Shown here: positions 24,487 to 32,964 of the stretch, in pieces
Layout: each line of letters opens with the position of its first letter
Numbering within the stretch: the first letter of the stretch is position 1
Origin: Lysobacter gummosus
GTDB taxonomy: Bacteria; Pseudomonadota; Gammaproteobacteria; Xanthomonadales; Xanthomonadaceae
Assembly: GCF_001442805.1 (NCBI RefSeq)
Contig: NZ_CP011131.1
Coordinates: 1,550,001 to 1,614,000, forward strand
Direction of reading: 5' to 3'
DNA: 64,000 bases
Made by a program: the position numbers and the translations under genes
The notes under the pieces: generated by a model
The model's database searches: none
What the model saw: only the letters and a program-made list of their open reading frames with translations
Told to the model about the DNA's origin: nothing

Positions 24487-25425
24487 TCAAGCCGCCTCGC
24501 GCAACCGCACCCCATCCAACCCCACCAGCGCCGGAATCCGCTCCACCAGCAGATCGATCGCCGCGCGCGTGCGCAGCGGCAGGTAGTGGGTGTGCGGCCA
24601 GATCGCGCTGATGCGGCTGCCGACGACGCGATCGGCATGCATGACCATCTGCAATTCGCCGCTGCGCAGGTAACGGCTCAGCAGCCAGCACGGCAGCATC
24701 GCCAGGCCGGCGCCGGCGATGGCGGCGTCGGCGATCGCCTGCAGATCGTCGAAGCGCAGCCGTGCCTGCACGTCGGGTTCGCGCACCTGGCCGTTGGCGT
24801 CGCGCAGGCGCCAGGACACGTTCTGGCCATGGCGGCCGTAGATCACCGCGTCGTGGCCGCGGAAATCGTCCACATCGCGCGGCAGCCCGCGCCGCGCCAG
24901 GTACTCGGGCGCGGCGCAGATGCCCAGGTTCTCTTCGGTGAGCCGGCGCGCGGCGAGAGTGGCGCTGTCGGGCAGGCGGCCGATGCGGATGCCCAGGTCG
25001 TAGCCTTCCTCGACCAGATCGACCACGCGGTCGTTGAACGACAGGTCGATGTCGAGCTTGGGATGGCGACGCGCCAGTTCCAGGATCACCGGCGCCACGC
25101 AGTGTCGGCCGAACAACACCGGCGCGCTGATCCGCAGCCGCCCGCTGGGCTCGCGCCGGCTGGTGTCGAGCGCGGCTTCGGCGGCGTCGAGTTCGGCCAG
25201 CGCTTTGACGCAGCGTTCGTAATAGGCCTGGCCGTCGTCGGTCAGGCTCTGCCGGCGCGTGCTGCGATGGAACAGGCGCGCGCCGAGTTGCTGTTCGAGC
25301 CGGGCGATGCGCTTGCCGATCGCCGAACGGGTCACACCCAGGCGGTCGGCGGCGACGGCGAAGCTGCCGGCTTCGGCGGACTGGACGAAGGCGACGATAC
25401 CGAGCAGGCGATCATTCATGGCCAT
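24487..25425 (-). CDS. LysR family transcriptional regulator
   Basis: A 312-residue regulator. The winged helix-turn-helix is at about 5-65 (SFAVAADRLGVTRSAIGKRI, ARLEQQLGARLFHRSTRR); the ligand domain follows from about 95 (GRLRISAPVLFGRHCVAPVI). I chose the ATG at 25425 since AAGGA lies 8 bases upstream. It diverges from the MDR oxidoreductase at 25571 with 145 bases between, the normal arrangement for a LysR regulator and its target. ATATAGCCACTAACGAATAT at 25458-25477 is an AT-rich, partly symmetric candidate site. Confidence 0.93.
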   Translation of the reverse strand: MAMNDRLLGIVAFVQSAEAGSFAVAADRLGVTRSAIGKRIARLEQQLGARLFHRSTRRQSLTDDGQAYYERCVKALAELDAAEAALDTSRREPSGRLRISAPVLFGRHCVAPVILELARRHPKLDIDLSFNDRVVDLVEEGYDLGIRIGRLPDSATLAARRLTEENLGICAAPEYLARRGLPRDVDDFRGHDAVIYGRHGQNVSWRLRDANGQVREPDVQARLRFDDLQAIADAAIAGAGLAMLPCWLLSRYLRSGELQMVMHADRVVGSRISAIWPHTHYLPLRTRAAIDLLVERIPALVGLDGVRLREAA

Positions 25426-25570
25426 ATTGGTTCCTTCAGCGCTACAAAGAGTGGATTGAATATAGCCACTAACGAATATCTGGCGACGATATCTTAGCGC
25501 CACTCGTCCGGGGCGGCACTACCCCTCAACCGCCCGGGCCCTGTCCTCATCGTTTGTCCAGGAGATTCCC

Positions 25571-26587
25571 ATGAAGGCTTTTCGTATCCGCAGCGGCGCA
25601 GGCATCGGCACGCTGGCGTTGTCCGAGTCCCCGTCCGCGGCACTGGCGCCGGGCCAGGTGCGGGTGAAAGTGCGCGCGGTGTCGTTGAACTTCCGCGATC
25701 TGATGATCGCCGACGGCAGTTATCTGGCCGATTCCGAGAATCCGGTGATCCCGGGCTCCGACGCGGTCGGCGAAATCGTCGAAGTCGGCCCGGCGACCAG
25801 CCGCTGGCGCGTCGGCGACCGCGTCGCCACCAGCTTCTTCCCGTACTGGCACCACGGCGCGGCGACGCCGCACAACACCCGCGACGCGCTCGGCGCGGTC
25901 GCCGACGGCGTGCTGGCGGAGGAAATCGTGATCTCGGAGGATTCCGTGTTCGCCGTGCCCGAGCACCTGGACGACGCCCAGGCCGCGACCCTGTCCTGCG
26001 CCGGCGTGACCGCCTGGAATGCGCTGTTCGTGGAAGCCAAACTGCAGCCGGGTCAGAGCGTGCTGCTGCTGGGCACCGGCGGCGTGTCGATCTGGGGCCT
26101 GCAACTGGCCAAGGCTGCCGGCCTGGAAACCATCATCACCTCTTCCAGCGACGACAAGCTCGAACGCGCCAAGGCTCTGGGCGCCAGCGCGACCATCAAC
26201 TACCGCACTCATCCGGAATGGCAGGACGAAGTGCGCAAGCTCAGCGGCGGCCGCGGCGTGGACGCGGTGCTGGAAGTCGGCGGCAAGGGCACCTTGCAGC
26301 GTTCGATCGACGCGGCGGCGATGAACGGCACCATCGCCATCATCGGCGGCGTCAGCGGTTTCGCCGGAGAGTTCAATCCGTTCTCGTTGATCACCGGCGC
26401 CAAGCGCCTGTCGGGCATCTTCGTCGGCAGCCGCGGCATGGGCGAGGATCTGTCGCGCTTCGTCGGCGTGAACAAGATCGCGCCGGTAGTGGATCGGGTG
26501 TTCGATTTCGAACAGACGCCCGCCGCGTACGAGTACCTCAAGAGCGGCGCGCACTTCGGCAAGGTGGTGATCCGGGTCGCGCGCTGA
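25571..26587 (+). CDS. NAD(P)-dependent alcohol dehydrogenase, MDR superfamily
   Basis: A 338-residue medium-chain dehydrogenase/reductase. The GroES-like part contains VSLNFRDLMIADGSY and GSDAVGEIVEVGP; the Rossmann part carries LLLGTGGVSIWGLQLAKAAG. The structural-zinc cysteines and the catalytic-zinc Cys are absent, so it probably acts like quinone oxidoreductase-type, zinc-independent members. The ribosome site is GGAGA, 6 bases before ATG. It is the likely target of the divergent LysR regulator. The substrate is unknown. Confidence 0.92.
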   Translation: MKAFRIRSGAGIGTLALSESPSAALAPGQVRVKVRAVSLNFRDLMIADGSYLADSENPVIPGSDAVGEIVEVGPATSRWRVGDRVATSFFPYWHHGAATPHNTRDALGAVADGVLAEEIVISEDSVFAVPEHLDDAQAATLSCAGVTAWNALFVEAKLQPGQSVLLLGTGGVSIWGLQLAKAAGLETIITSSSDDKLERAKALGASATINYRTHPEWQDEVRKLSGGRGVDAVLEVGGKGTLQRSIDAAAMNGTIAIIGGVSGFAGEFNPFSLITGAKRLSGIFVGSRGMGEDLSRFVGVNKIAPVVDRVFDFEQTPAAYEYLKSGAHFGKVVIRVAR

Positions 26588-26837
26588 GGGTTCGGCGCCG
26601 GTGAGCGCGGACGGCCGTCGCGAGAGCGGCGGCCGGGCCGGTTCAGACGGGGCGCGACGGTCGTCGGCCAACGCCACGCGCGTCGGCGATCGCCGCGGTG
26701 GTTTCGGAGGCAGCCTGTCCGACGGCGCCGCCGCGCATCGCGTCGCGGCCGCCGTGCGACTTTCCGATGATGTCGCCGACCGCCGAGTCGTGCGATCTTG
26801 CCGCGATAATCTCCGCACCCGCACCGAGCCCGCCGCA

Positions 26838-27395
26838 ATGAACGCCCCCCGCACCGTCGTCACCGATCTGCCCACCCGCATCCGCCGCGCCGAGCCGTCC
26901 GATGTCGGCGCCCTCGCGCTGACCGGCGCGGCCACGTTCCTGGAATCCTTCGCCGGGATTCTCGACGGACGCGACATCGTCGAGCACTGCCGTCTGCAGC
27001 ACGCGCCGTCGGTGTACGCCGACTGGCTGGCCGACGACGCGGTCGCCGCGTGGCTGGCCGAAACCGTCTCGCCCCCGGCGCCGGTGGGCTATGCGGTGAT
27101 CGCGCCGCCCAAGCTGCCCTTGGACGATCTGAGCGAGACCGACCTGGAACTCAAGCGCATCTATCTGCTGTCGCGATTCCACGGCGGCGGCGTCGGCCGC
27201 GAGCTGATGAACCACGCCATCGCCGAATCGCGCGCCCGCGGCGCGCGCCGCCTGCTGCTGGGCGTGTACTCGGGCAATGCGCGCGCGCTGGCGTTCTACG
27301 CGCGCAACGGCTTCGTCAAGGTCGGCGAGCGTCGTTTCCAGGTCGGCGGCAATATCTACGACGACGACGTGCTGGCCCTGGACCTGCGCGCGTGA
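26838..27395 (+). CDS. GNAT family N-acetyltransferase
   Basis: A 185-residue acetyltransferase. The N-terminal IRRAEPSDVGALALTGAATF is followed by LKRIYLLSRFHGGGVGRELM, the acetyl-CoA pyrophosphate-binding motif (GGGVGRELM), then LLLGVYSGNARALAFYARNG. The acceptor is not predictable. The stop codon overlaps the GTG of a second GNAT gene (GTGA), so they are translationally coupled. The 250 bases upstream are very GC-rich with no feature I can name. Confidence 0.92.
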   Translation: MNAPRTVVTDLPTRIRRAEPSDVGALALTGAATFLESFAGILDGRDIVEHCRLQHAPSVYADWLADDAVAAWLAETVSPPAPVGYAVIAPPKLPLDDLSETDLELKRIYLLSRFHGGGVGRELMNHAIAESRARGARRLLLGVYSGNARALAFYARNGFVKVGERRFQVGGNIYDDDVLALDLRA

Positions 27396-27934
27396 GCGTA
27401 GCGGTCGCGCCGTTGCGCGCCGAGCGCCTGCAGGCCGCGCTGGCGTTCGACGCCAGCTTCCTGGTCGATTCGCGCCTGAGCCTGCATGCGGACGACGGCG
27501 CGATCGGTTTCGACATCGTGCCGGTGTCGCCTTACCGCAAGCGCTACGGCGATGCCATCGGCGTGGAGGAACTGCGCGAATACCTCGACGGCGAAGATTG
27601 CGCGGCGTTCGTCGCACTCGATGCCGACGCGGTGATCGGCCGGCTGCTGCTGTCGCGCAGTTGGAACGGCTACGCGCTGATCGACGATATCGCCGTGGAT
27701 GCCGGTGCGCGCCGCGGCGGCGCCGGCTCGGCCCTGATCGATCGCGCCCTGGCCTGGGCGCGCGAGCAGGCCTTGCCCGGGGTGATGCTGGAAACGCAGG
27801 ACAACAACGTCGCCGCGTGCCGCTTCTATCAGCGCAAAGGTTTCGTGCTGGGCGGGTTCGACCGCTTCCACTATGCGCATGACCCGGCGTTGGCACATGA
27901 AACTGCGCTCTTTTGGTATCAGTTAGTCACCTAA
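27392..27934 (+). CDS. GNAT family N-acetyltransferase (second of a pair)
   Basis: A 180-residue acetyltransferase starting at GTG within the stop of the preceding gene. Core segments are LIDDIAVDAGARRGGAGSAL (CoA-binding loop RRGGAGSAL), ALPGVMLETQDNNVAACRFY and QRKGFVLGGFDRFHY; the end ETALFWYQL is typical of streptothricin-acetyltransferase-like GNATs. The two proteins share little sequence, so this is not a recent duplication. Substrate unknown. Confidence 0.9.
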   Translation: MSVAVAPLRAERLQAALAFDASFLVDSRLSLHADDGAIGFDIVPVSPYRKRYGDAIGVEELREYLDGEDCAAFVALDADAVIGRLLLSRSWNGYALIDDIAVDAGARRGGAGSALIDRALAWAREQALPGVMLETQDNNVAACRFYQRKGFVLGGFDRFHYAHDPALAHETALFWYQLVT

Positions 27935-28054
27935 AGTCAGTACGAAAATATCGGTGAACTGATCGCGAACGCAATGCATGTGCTTGAGTTATGCATGACT
28001 TCGCCGTGATCCCTCCACAGCATTCGACAGCACGCTGATAGTGCGAATACCTGG

Positions 28055-28093
28055 TGCGCAAAATCACGATGAATTGACATCGATTTGTGCGCA
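28055..28093. promoter_or_regulatory. Imperfect palindrome before the GH75-like gene
   Basis: TGCGCAAAATCACGATG (28055-28071) and CATCGATTTGTGCGCA (28078-28093) are inverted with small differences. TTGACA at 28075-28080 lies in its centre and could be a -35 element. The sequence from 27935 to 28158 is clearly more AT-rich than its neighbours, consistent with a promoter region. Confidence 0.5.
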
Positions 28094-28159
28094 ATCCCGT
28101 TAGCTTGAAGGAAGGCGCGATAGCGATCGCGCCGTTCGACCACGGCTAAGGAGGGAGCC

Positions 28160-28879
28160 ATGAGTATTTTGGTCGTCGATCGATGGATGGAATATCGGGG
28201 AACCGTTGTCCACAGCATCGATACAGGGGCACGACAGGCCTACGCCTATTTGAGTCCGAACATCATCGTTACCGCCGACGGTGCGCCCGATGCGTACCAC
28301 CCGGACAATCTGGGCACCGGCCACATCCGCAAGACCCATTGGCCCGACGGCGACTGGCAGCGCGCGCTGGTGGCCGATCCGGACCATCCGCGGCGTCCGC
28401 TGCAACAGACCGGCGGACGCAACGCCGGCTACTTCGTCTCGATCACCGCCTTGAACGATCCGAGCCGATCGCGCACCGACCCGACGGCCTACGTCGATGC
28501 CGGCCGGATTCCGTATCTGGTGTTGCCGGCGCCGTTCCATGCCATCGACGGCAGCGGCGATCTGGGCGATTTCGTCGTCGCCTATCACCCGGTCACGCGC
28601 CGCTTCAGTTACGGGCTGATCGGCGACATCGGCGCCGACCGGCCTCTGGGCGAGATTTCCATGCGCATGGCCAGCGATCTGTCCGGCCACCGTGCCGAGG
28701 CCAAGAGCGGGCAGGGCGTGCCGTTCGGATCGATGCTGTGCCTGGTGTTTCCGAAATCGCGGATGACGCCGGCCTGGCCGATGCCGCCCGCGGCGATCCG
28801 CGCGCGTTGCGAGCACTTGCTGAAACGGCTGGGAGGGCAAATGCGGCTGCCGCAACTCGCGGAGGCCTTGGCGGAATAA
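28160..28879 (+). CDS. GH75-like (fungal chitosanase fold) protein without signal peptide
   Basis: A 239-residue protein whose sequence follows the glycoside hydrolase 75 pattern: TADGAPDAYHPDN (38-50), NAGYFVSITALNDPS, TDPTAYVDAGRIPYLVLPAP (107-126, cut to the conserved part), and GDIGADRPLGEIS (155-167). Asp156 and Glu165 occupy the places of the two catalytic acids known in fungal GH75 chitosanases. Such enzymes hydrolyse chitosan. No export signal is visible at the strongly supported start (AAGGAGGGAG upstream), so it may act in the cytoplasm, leave by another route, or use the fold differently. Recognition is from recalled family patterns. Confidence 0.72.
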   Translation: MSILVVDRWMEYRGTVVHSIDTGARQAYAYLSPNIIVTADGAPDAYHPDNLGTGHIRKTHWPDGDWQRALVADPDHPRRPLQQTGGRNAGYFVSITALNDPSRSRTDPTAYVDAGRIPYLVLPAPFHAIDGSGDLGDFVVAYHPVTRRFSYGLIGDIGADRPLGEISMRMASDLSGHRAEAKSGQGVPFGSMLCLVFPKSRMTPAWPMPPAAIRARCEHLLKRLGGQMRLPQLAEALAE

Positions 28880-28904
28880 GAGCGACTAGCGGAACTCCAT
28901 CAGC

Positions 28905-29058
28905 TCCCTCTCCCGCTTGCCACCCAAGGTGACTTCCTTCGGGCGTGGGAGAGGGTTGGGGTGAGGGGGTGAGGGCCGTAGGCGCGAATGCTCTTGCTTG
29001 GATTCCTGTGACTGCCCGCACCCTCACCCCAACCCCTCTCCCGCGAGCGGGAGAGGGG
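28905..29058. repeat. Family C inverted repeat
   Basis: Left arm CCCTCTCCCGCTTGCC to TTGGGGTGAGGG, right arm CCCTCACCCCAACCCC to GGGAGAGGGG. The right arm lacks the 30-base inner piece found in the 17.8-kb copy, but the loop text (GCCGTAGGCGCGAATGCTCT) is nearly the same. It lies between convergent genes. Confidence 0.88.
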
Positions 29059-29124
29059 TTTAGTCGGCGTTTCTGCGATCGAATAGTTTGTAGCGGCTAA
29101 AGCAGCGACCGGCGCGCTTGTGAG

Positions 29125-30180
29125 TCAAGCGTGCGCGTCCAAACACAAATCCAGCCGCACCAAGCGGCCGAGCCGGTCGCGGCGCTGCGCACGCAGATAC
29201 CAATGCGCGCGCAGACGTTCCAGCGGCAGCGGCGGCAGCACCGCCTCGCCCCATAGCGTGAGTTCGTAATTGCGCGCGTGCAGCCAGTGCAGCAGCGCAT
29301 CGAAACGGCCCTGATCGTCGGGCAGCAGCAGATCGGCATCGCCGGGCGGGCGCGGCGCGGTGTCGTCGTCGCGCGACAACCAGGACGCGAAGCTGCCGAA
29401 CACTTCGAAGGCGAAGCCGGCCTCGGCCATCGCCCGCAGTTCGGCGCGGGTGCTGGCGATGCACGGGGTTTCGCGGGTCTTCTGAAAGATCAGCGCGTAC
29501 TCGTGACTGCGGTTGCTGCGCGTGGCGCCGGCCGGTAGCGCTTGCTTGTCGCGCTGATAACACAGCAGGCGCTCCTCGCGCGCCACGAACAAGCCGCGCA
29601 GCACGCCGGCCAGATCCCAGGCCAGCGGCAGCATCCGGTCCTGGATCGTCAGGTTCTCGACCATGGCGATGCAGAAACCGCCCTCGGGAAGGGCGCGGCG
29701 CACGGTGTGGAAGATGTCGCGCAGGCGGTGCAGATAGGCGGCGTAGTCGTTTTCCAGATAAAGCTGGCCTTCGTCCGGGCCGGCTTCATCGCTTGGCCAG
29801 CGACAGCCGAAGTAGGGCACGTTGGTCAGGCACAGATCGATCGCGCGCGGGATCGCGGTCTGCGGCAGGCTGCCGACCGCGATCGGCGCGTCCACGCCGT
29901 GGCGGCGCAGGCGTTCGCGCGCGAGTTCGGCGCGGGCGGCGTCGATCTCGATTCCGCAGCCGCTGCGACCTTCCAGCGCGGCGGCGAGCAAGGTGGTGCC
30001 GAAGCCGCAGAACGGATCGAACACGCATTGGCCGGGCTGGCTGAAATGGCGTACGAACGGACGCATCTGCGCGACCCAGCCGCAATCGCGGCCGCCGAAG
30101 CGGTCGCGCGCGCGCAGGTCGGCCGGCAGGTCGTGTTCCGGCGGATCGGGCTGCAACAGCAGCCAGCTGCGGCTATCCAT
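29125..30180 (-). CDS. DNA methyltransferase fused to a nucleotidyltransferase-like domain
   Basis: A 351-residue protein with two parts. Residues 1-235 are an S-adenosylmethionine DNA methyltransferase: a lead-in WVAQMRPFVRHFSQPGQ, motif I FDPFCGFGTT (54-63), acidic EID (78-80), and motif IV LTNVPYFG (118-125), an N/DPPY variant, then HEYALIF. Motif I precedes IV, as in gamma/zeta-type amino-methyltransferases. Residues 255-351 read as a minimal nucleotidyltransferase fold: GSF (262-264), GDADLLL (280-286) and RLVRLDLCLD (339-348), giving the GS...DxD...D triad. No known family combining the two comes to mind. It overlaps the upstream radical SAM gene by 8 bases. No restriction enzyme is adjacent. 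Confidence 0.8.
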   Translation of the reverse strand: MDSRSWLLLQPDPPEHDLPADLRARDRFGGRDCGWVAQMRPFVRHFSQPGQCVFDPFCGFGTTLLAAALEGRSGCGIEIDAARAELARERLRRHGVDAPIAVGSLPQTAIPRAIDLCLTNVPYFGCRWPSDEAGPDEGQLYLENDYAAYLHRLRDIFHTVRRALPEGGFCIAMVENLTIQDRMLPLAWDLAGVLRGLFVAREERLLCYQRDKQALPAGATRSNRSHEYALIFQKTRETPCIASTRAELRAMAEAGFAFEVFGSFASWLSRDDDTAPRPPGDADLLLPDDQGRFDALLHWLHARNYELTLWGEAVLPPLPLERLRAHWYLRAQRRDRLGRLVRLDLCLDAHA

Positions 30181-31339
30181 GCGCGCGCTCCGCGTCCGCC
30201 GATGATGCAGCAGCGGATTCCAGCGGCCACAGCACGTCGCGATCGGGTTGCCAGCCCGCGCACAGCCGGCCGTCGGCATGGAACACCAGCTTGTAGATGT
30301 CGCCGCTGGCGTGGCGGCGATGCATGGCGCTGTAGTCGGAGGATTCGAACACCACCTCCAGGCCGCTGATTTCATCGCGCAGGCGCAGGTTCCAGAAGTA
30401 ATAGCCTTCGGTGATCTGCAGCGGCGTCATTCGCGACCACCACGGCGCGGCCATGCAGTCGCCGAGCACCTGCTCGATCGCCACTCGTTCGCTTTCGACA
30501 TAGCGGCGCGTGCCGTTTTCGCGGTAGCCATCGCCCAGGCGCGAGAACTCGCGGAAGATCGCCGTGCCGGCGCCGCAACGCCGCGCCCAATCCAGATAGG
30601 CGGCGACGCCGTGCGCATCGTCCACGCCGCCGCGTTGCAGGATGCAGACCTGGCGCAGCGGAATTTCCTGCGCGATCGAGCGCGCGACCGTCTCGAACGC
30701 CGCGTTGCCGGCGATGGGCTCGCCGTCGCGGAAACGCATGATGCGTTGGTTGCGCGGCGCGTCGGGATGATGGCGCGACAGTTCGACCCAGGACAGGCCG
30801 AAGCGGGTCAGCGCCGCGATCAGCTCCGCGCCGCGGCCGCGGGCGAAGCCGGCGCCGTTGCTGTAGAGCACGCGGTCCTGGGCGACGATGCCGCCCTGTT
30901 CGGCCTGCTGCAGGGTACTCAGCAGTCGCAGGAACCAGTCTTCGTCGTCGCTGGATTCCAGGCCCGACAGCGACCACGACAGCGGCAGGCCGCGCAGTTG
31001 CGCCAGCGCTTGGGTCAGCGTCGCGAAATACTCCGGTCCGGGCCGCAGGGTTTGCGCCATCGTGCCGCGTTCGACCGGCTGCAGGGTTTCCGAGCAGAAG
31101 CGGCAGCGCGCCGAACATGGGCGTACCGAGGCGTAAGGGGTGAAGGTGATCGGTTGGGCGAATCGATAGCGCCGGCCGCCGAGGCTGTGCGCATGCCAAC
31201 GGGTGGCGTCGTGTTCGACTGGGGCGCGGCGGGCGAGCTGCGGCGTGCTGGCGCGCAGGCGTTCGAACAGGGAGGAGGCTGCGCTGAGGGGCAGGGTCGC
31301 CGGGTCTGCGGCGGCGAGCCCTTCGATGGGGGCTTGCAT
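30173..31339 (-). CDS. Radical SAM protein
   Basis: A 388-residue enzyme with the radical SAM cluster motif CSARCRFC (Cys75, Cys79, Cys82; CX3CX2C) preceded by ITFTPYASVRP. A central barrel region (LSWSLSGLESSDDEDWFLRL, VLYSNGAGFARG, ISWVELSRHHPD-like) and a C-terminal part (EGYYFWNLRLRDEISGLEVV, YKLVFHADGRLCAGW) follow; the last segment has one Cys only, so no SPASM-type second cluster is evident. It uses SAM and a 4Fe-4S cluster for radical chemistry on an unknown substrate. The overlap with the methyltransferase-nucleotidyltransferase gene implies a joint pathway. Confidence 0.85.
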   Translation of the reverse strand: MQAPIEGLAAADPATLPLSAASSLFERLRASTPQLARRAPVEHDATRWHAHSLGGRRYRFAQPITFTPYASVRPCSARCRFCSETLQPVERGTMAQTLRPGPEYFATLTQALAQLRGLPLSWSLSGLESSDDEDWFLRLLSTLQQAEQGGIVAQDRVLYSNGAGFARGRGAELIAALTRFGLSWVELSRHHPDAPRNQRIMRFRDGEPIAGNAAFETVARSIAQEIPLRQVCILQRGGVDDAHGVAAYLDWARRCGAGTAIFREFSRLGDGYRENGTRRYVESERVAIEQVLGDCMAAPWWSRMTPLQITEGYYFWNLRLRDEISGLEVVFESSDYSAMHRRHASGDIYKLVFHADGRLCAGWQPDRDVLWPLESAAASSADAERAHG

Positions 31340-31392
31340 GGTGGGGTTCCGGTTTGTTGTGCGGTGAAGCGTTCGCGCCTTCGGCGCTCATG

Positions 31393-31529
31393 CCCTCACC
31401 CTAGCCCTCTCCCGCAAGCGGGAGAGGGGACGGTTCTGTGGCTATTCGATGGCTTCGACCTGAGCCCCTCTCCCGCTTGCCACCCAAGGTGACTTCCTTC
31501 GGGGCGCGGGAGAGGGGTTGGGGTGAGGG
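31393..31529. repeat. Family C repeat (two hairpins)
   Basis: A short hairpin (CCCTCTCCCGC, AAGC, GGGAGAGGG) near 31404-31428 and a second arm with the CCACCCAAGGTGACTTCC core near 31468-31529. It lies between the radical SAM gene and the end of nadV. Confidence 0.85.
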
Positions 31530-31539
31530 CCGTCAGCGC

Positions 31540-32964
31540 TCAAAGCCGCGTAGCGTTAGCCAACTCGCGCACCTGCGCGAACGTCCAGTCGTTGACGATC
31601 CTGCCGTCCTCCCACACCGTCACCATCGCATCGTCGAAGCCCAGCGGCTTCACCGCTTCTTCCAGCGACGCCGCTTCCGGCGGCACCGGCACGGTCTTGA
31701 AGTGGCCGTATTCGCGATGGCGCAGCAGTGTCATGCGGCCGCGCTTGCTCGACTTGCCCTTGTCGGTGACCGGGTCCTTGTAGACGTCGATCCACTCGCC
31801 GTTGACCCGCGCCGCGGAACACTTCAGCGCGAACTTCTGCGTATCGCGATCCAACCGCTGCAACAGCGCGCCGCCCATGCCGAAGGCGAGGTTGTCGGTG
31901 GCGTAGCCGTAGCTGGTGATGCGTTCCAGGATCGCGCGGATGCTGGTCGGGTTGATGCCGTCGCCCTGGATCACCCGCACGTGGTTGAGCACCTTGTAGC
32001 CCTTGCTGTTGACGGTATGGCCGAAGGCTTCGTCTAGCATGGTCACGCACTGGTGCACGACATCGACCGGATCGCCGGAGTCCGGACGCACCACCAGGGT
32101 CGCGCCCGAAGCGATGACCTCATCGCGCAATGTCTTGCCCCAATGCTCGCGGATCGCATGGAAGATGTCGTAGCTGTCGGAGACCACCGCGACGATCGCG
32201 CCGGGCTTGCCGAACTGGGTCAGCATGTTGCGGTACGCGTCCACCTCGTGTTCGCGTCCCCAACTGGTGATGGTGCTGTGCTCGGCGGCCGGAATGGAGA
32301 AGCCGGCCATCGGTTCGTGATAATAGCGGCGCGCCAGCAACAGGCCCGACACCGTGTCGGTGCCGAGGAAATTCACCAGATGCGCGGCGCCGCCGAACGC
32401 CGCCGACTCGGTGCTGGATACGCCGCGCGCGCCGAAGTCATGCAGCTTGAACGGCAGCTGGCCTTCCGGATCGTCGCTGGTGCGTTCCAGGAACTGGCGG
32501 ATGGTCTGCTTGGCATGCCAACTGATCGTCGCCACCGTCACCGGATACCACAGGCGCAGCAGCAGCGTTTCCAGGTACGACGGCACCCAGTAGGCGTTCG
32601 GGTCGGTGGATTCGATCGTCACCAGGGCCTGATGCGTCGGCACCACCGTGCCTTCGGGCACGGCGCGGATACGGATCGGCATCAGTCCGCCGTGATGATC
32701 GACGATGTAGCGCCAGCCGGTCTCGTTGAACGGTTCGCCGTGCGCGGCGAACAGGTCGCGCGCCTCAATGATGTCGGCGTGGGTGATCGGCTTGGCCAGA
32801 TACTCTTTCAAGATCGCCTGCAGGCCGAAGAACACGGTGCGATCGTGCACGCCGCCGCGCGATTCGACGTAGAAGAACGTCGCATCGGTGCCGGGCGGGT
32901 ATTGCAGCCAGTGGCTGGCCTTATAGCTGTCGGTGTTGAGCAGCAGGTTGTCGAGGCATTGCAT
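31540..32964 (-). CDS. nadV: Nicotinamide phosphoribosyltransferase
   Basis: NadV (NAMPT) joins nicotinamide and PRPP to make NMN. The protein has 474 residues. NTDSYKASHWLQYPPGT opens the fold, LHDFGARGVSS carries the catalytic His175 (human His247 equivalent), NFLGTDTVSG and LVVRPDSGDP bind the ribosyl phosphates, and FGMGGALLQRLDRDT is conserved. The ATG at 32964 has GGAG nine bases upstream. With the NadM-Nudix gene 76 bases upstream it makes a two-gene NAD salvage operon that bypasses deamidation of nicotinamide. Confidence 0.96.
   Translation of the reverse strand: MQCLDNLLLNTDSYKASHWLQYPPGTDATFFYVESRGGVHDRTVFFGLQAILKEYLAKPITHADIIEARDLFAAHGEPFNETGWRYIVDHHGGLMPIRIRAVPEGTVVPTHQALVTIESTDPNAYWVPSYLETLLLRLWYPVTVATISWHAKQTIRQFLERTSDDPEGQLPFKLHDFGARGVSSTESAAFGGAAHLVNFLGTDTVSGLLLARRYYHEPMAGFSIPAAEHSTITSWGREHEVDAYRNMLTQFGKPGAIVAVVSDSYDIFHAIREHWGKTLRDEVIASGATLVVRPDSGDPVDVVHQCVTMLDEAFGHTVNSKGYKVLNHVRVIQGDGINPTSIRAILERITSYGYATDNLAFGMGGALLQRLDRDTQKFALKCSAARVNGEWIDVYKDPVTDKGKSSKRGRMTLLRHREYGHFKTVPVPPEAASLEEAVKPLGFDDAMVTVWEDGRIVNDWTFAQVRELANATRL

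Noticed and set aside
28160..28879. Horizontal transfer of the GH75-like gene from a fungus
   Set aside because: The gene's GC-rich codon use matches its neighbours; transfer cannot be argued without a phylogeny.
30173..31339. RiPP (modified peptide) cluster around the radical SAM protein
   Set aside because: No short precursor gene, no SPASM cysteines, no RRE-like domain and no peptidase or transporter next to it.
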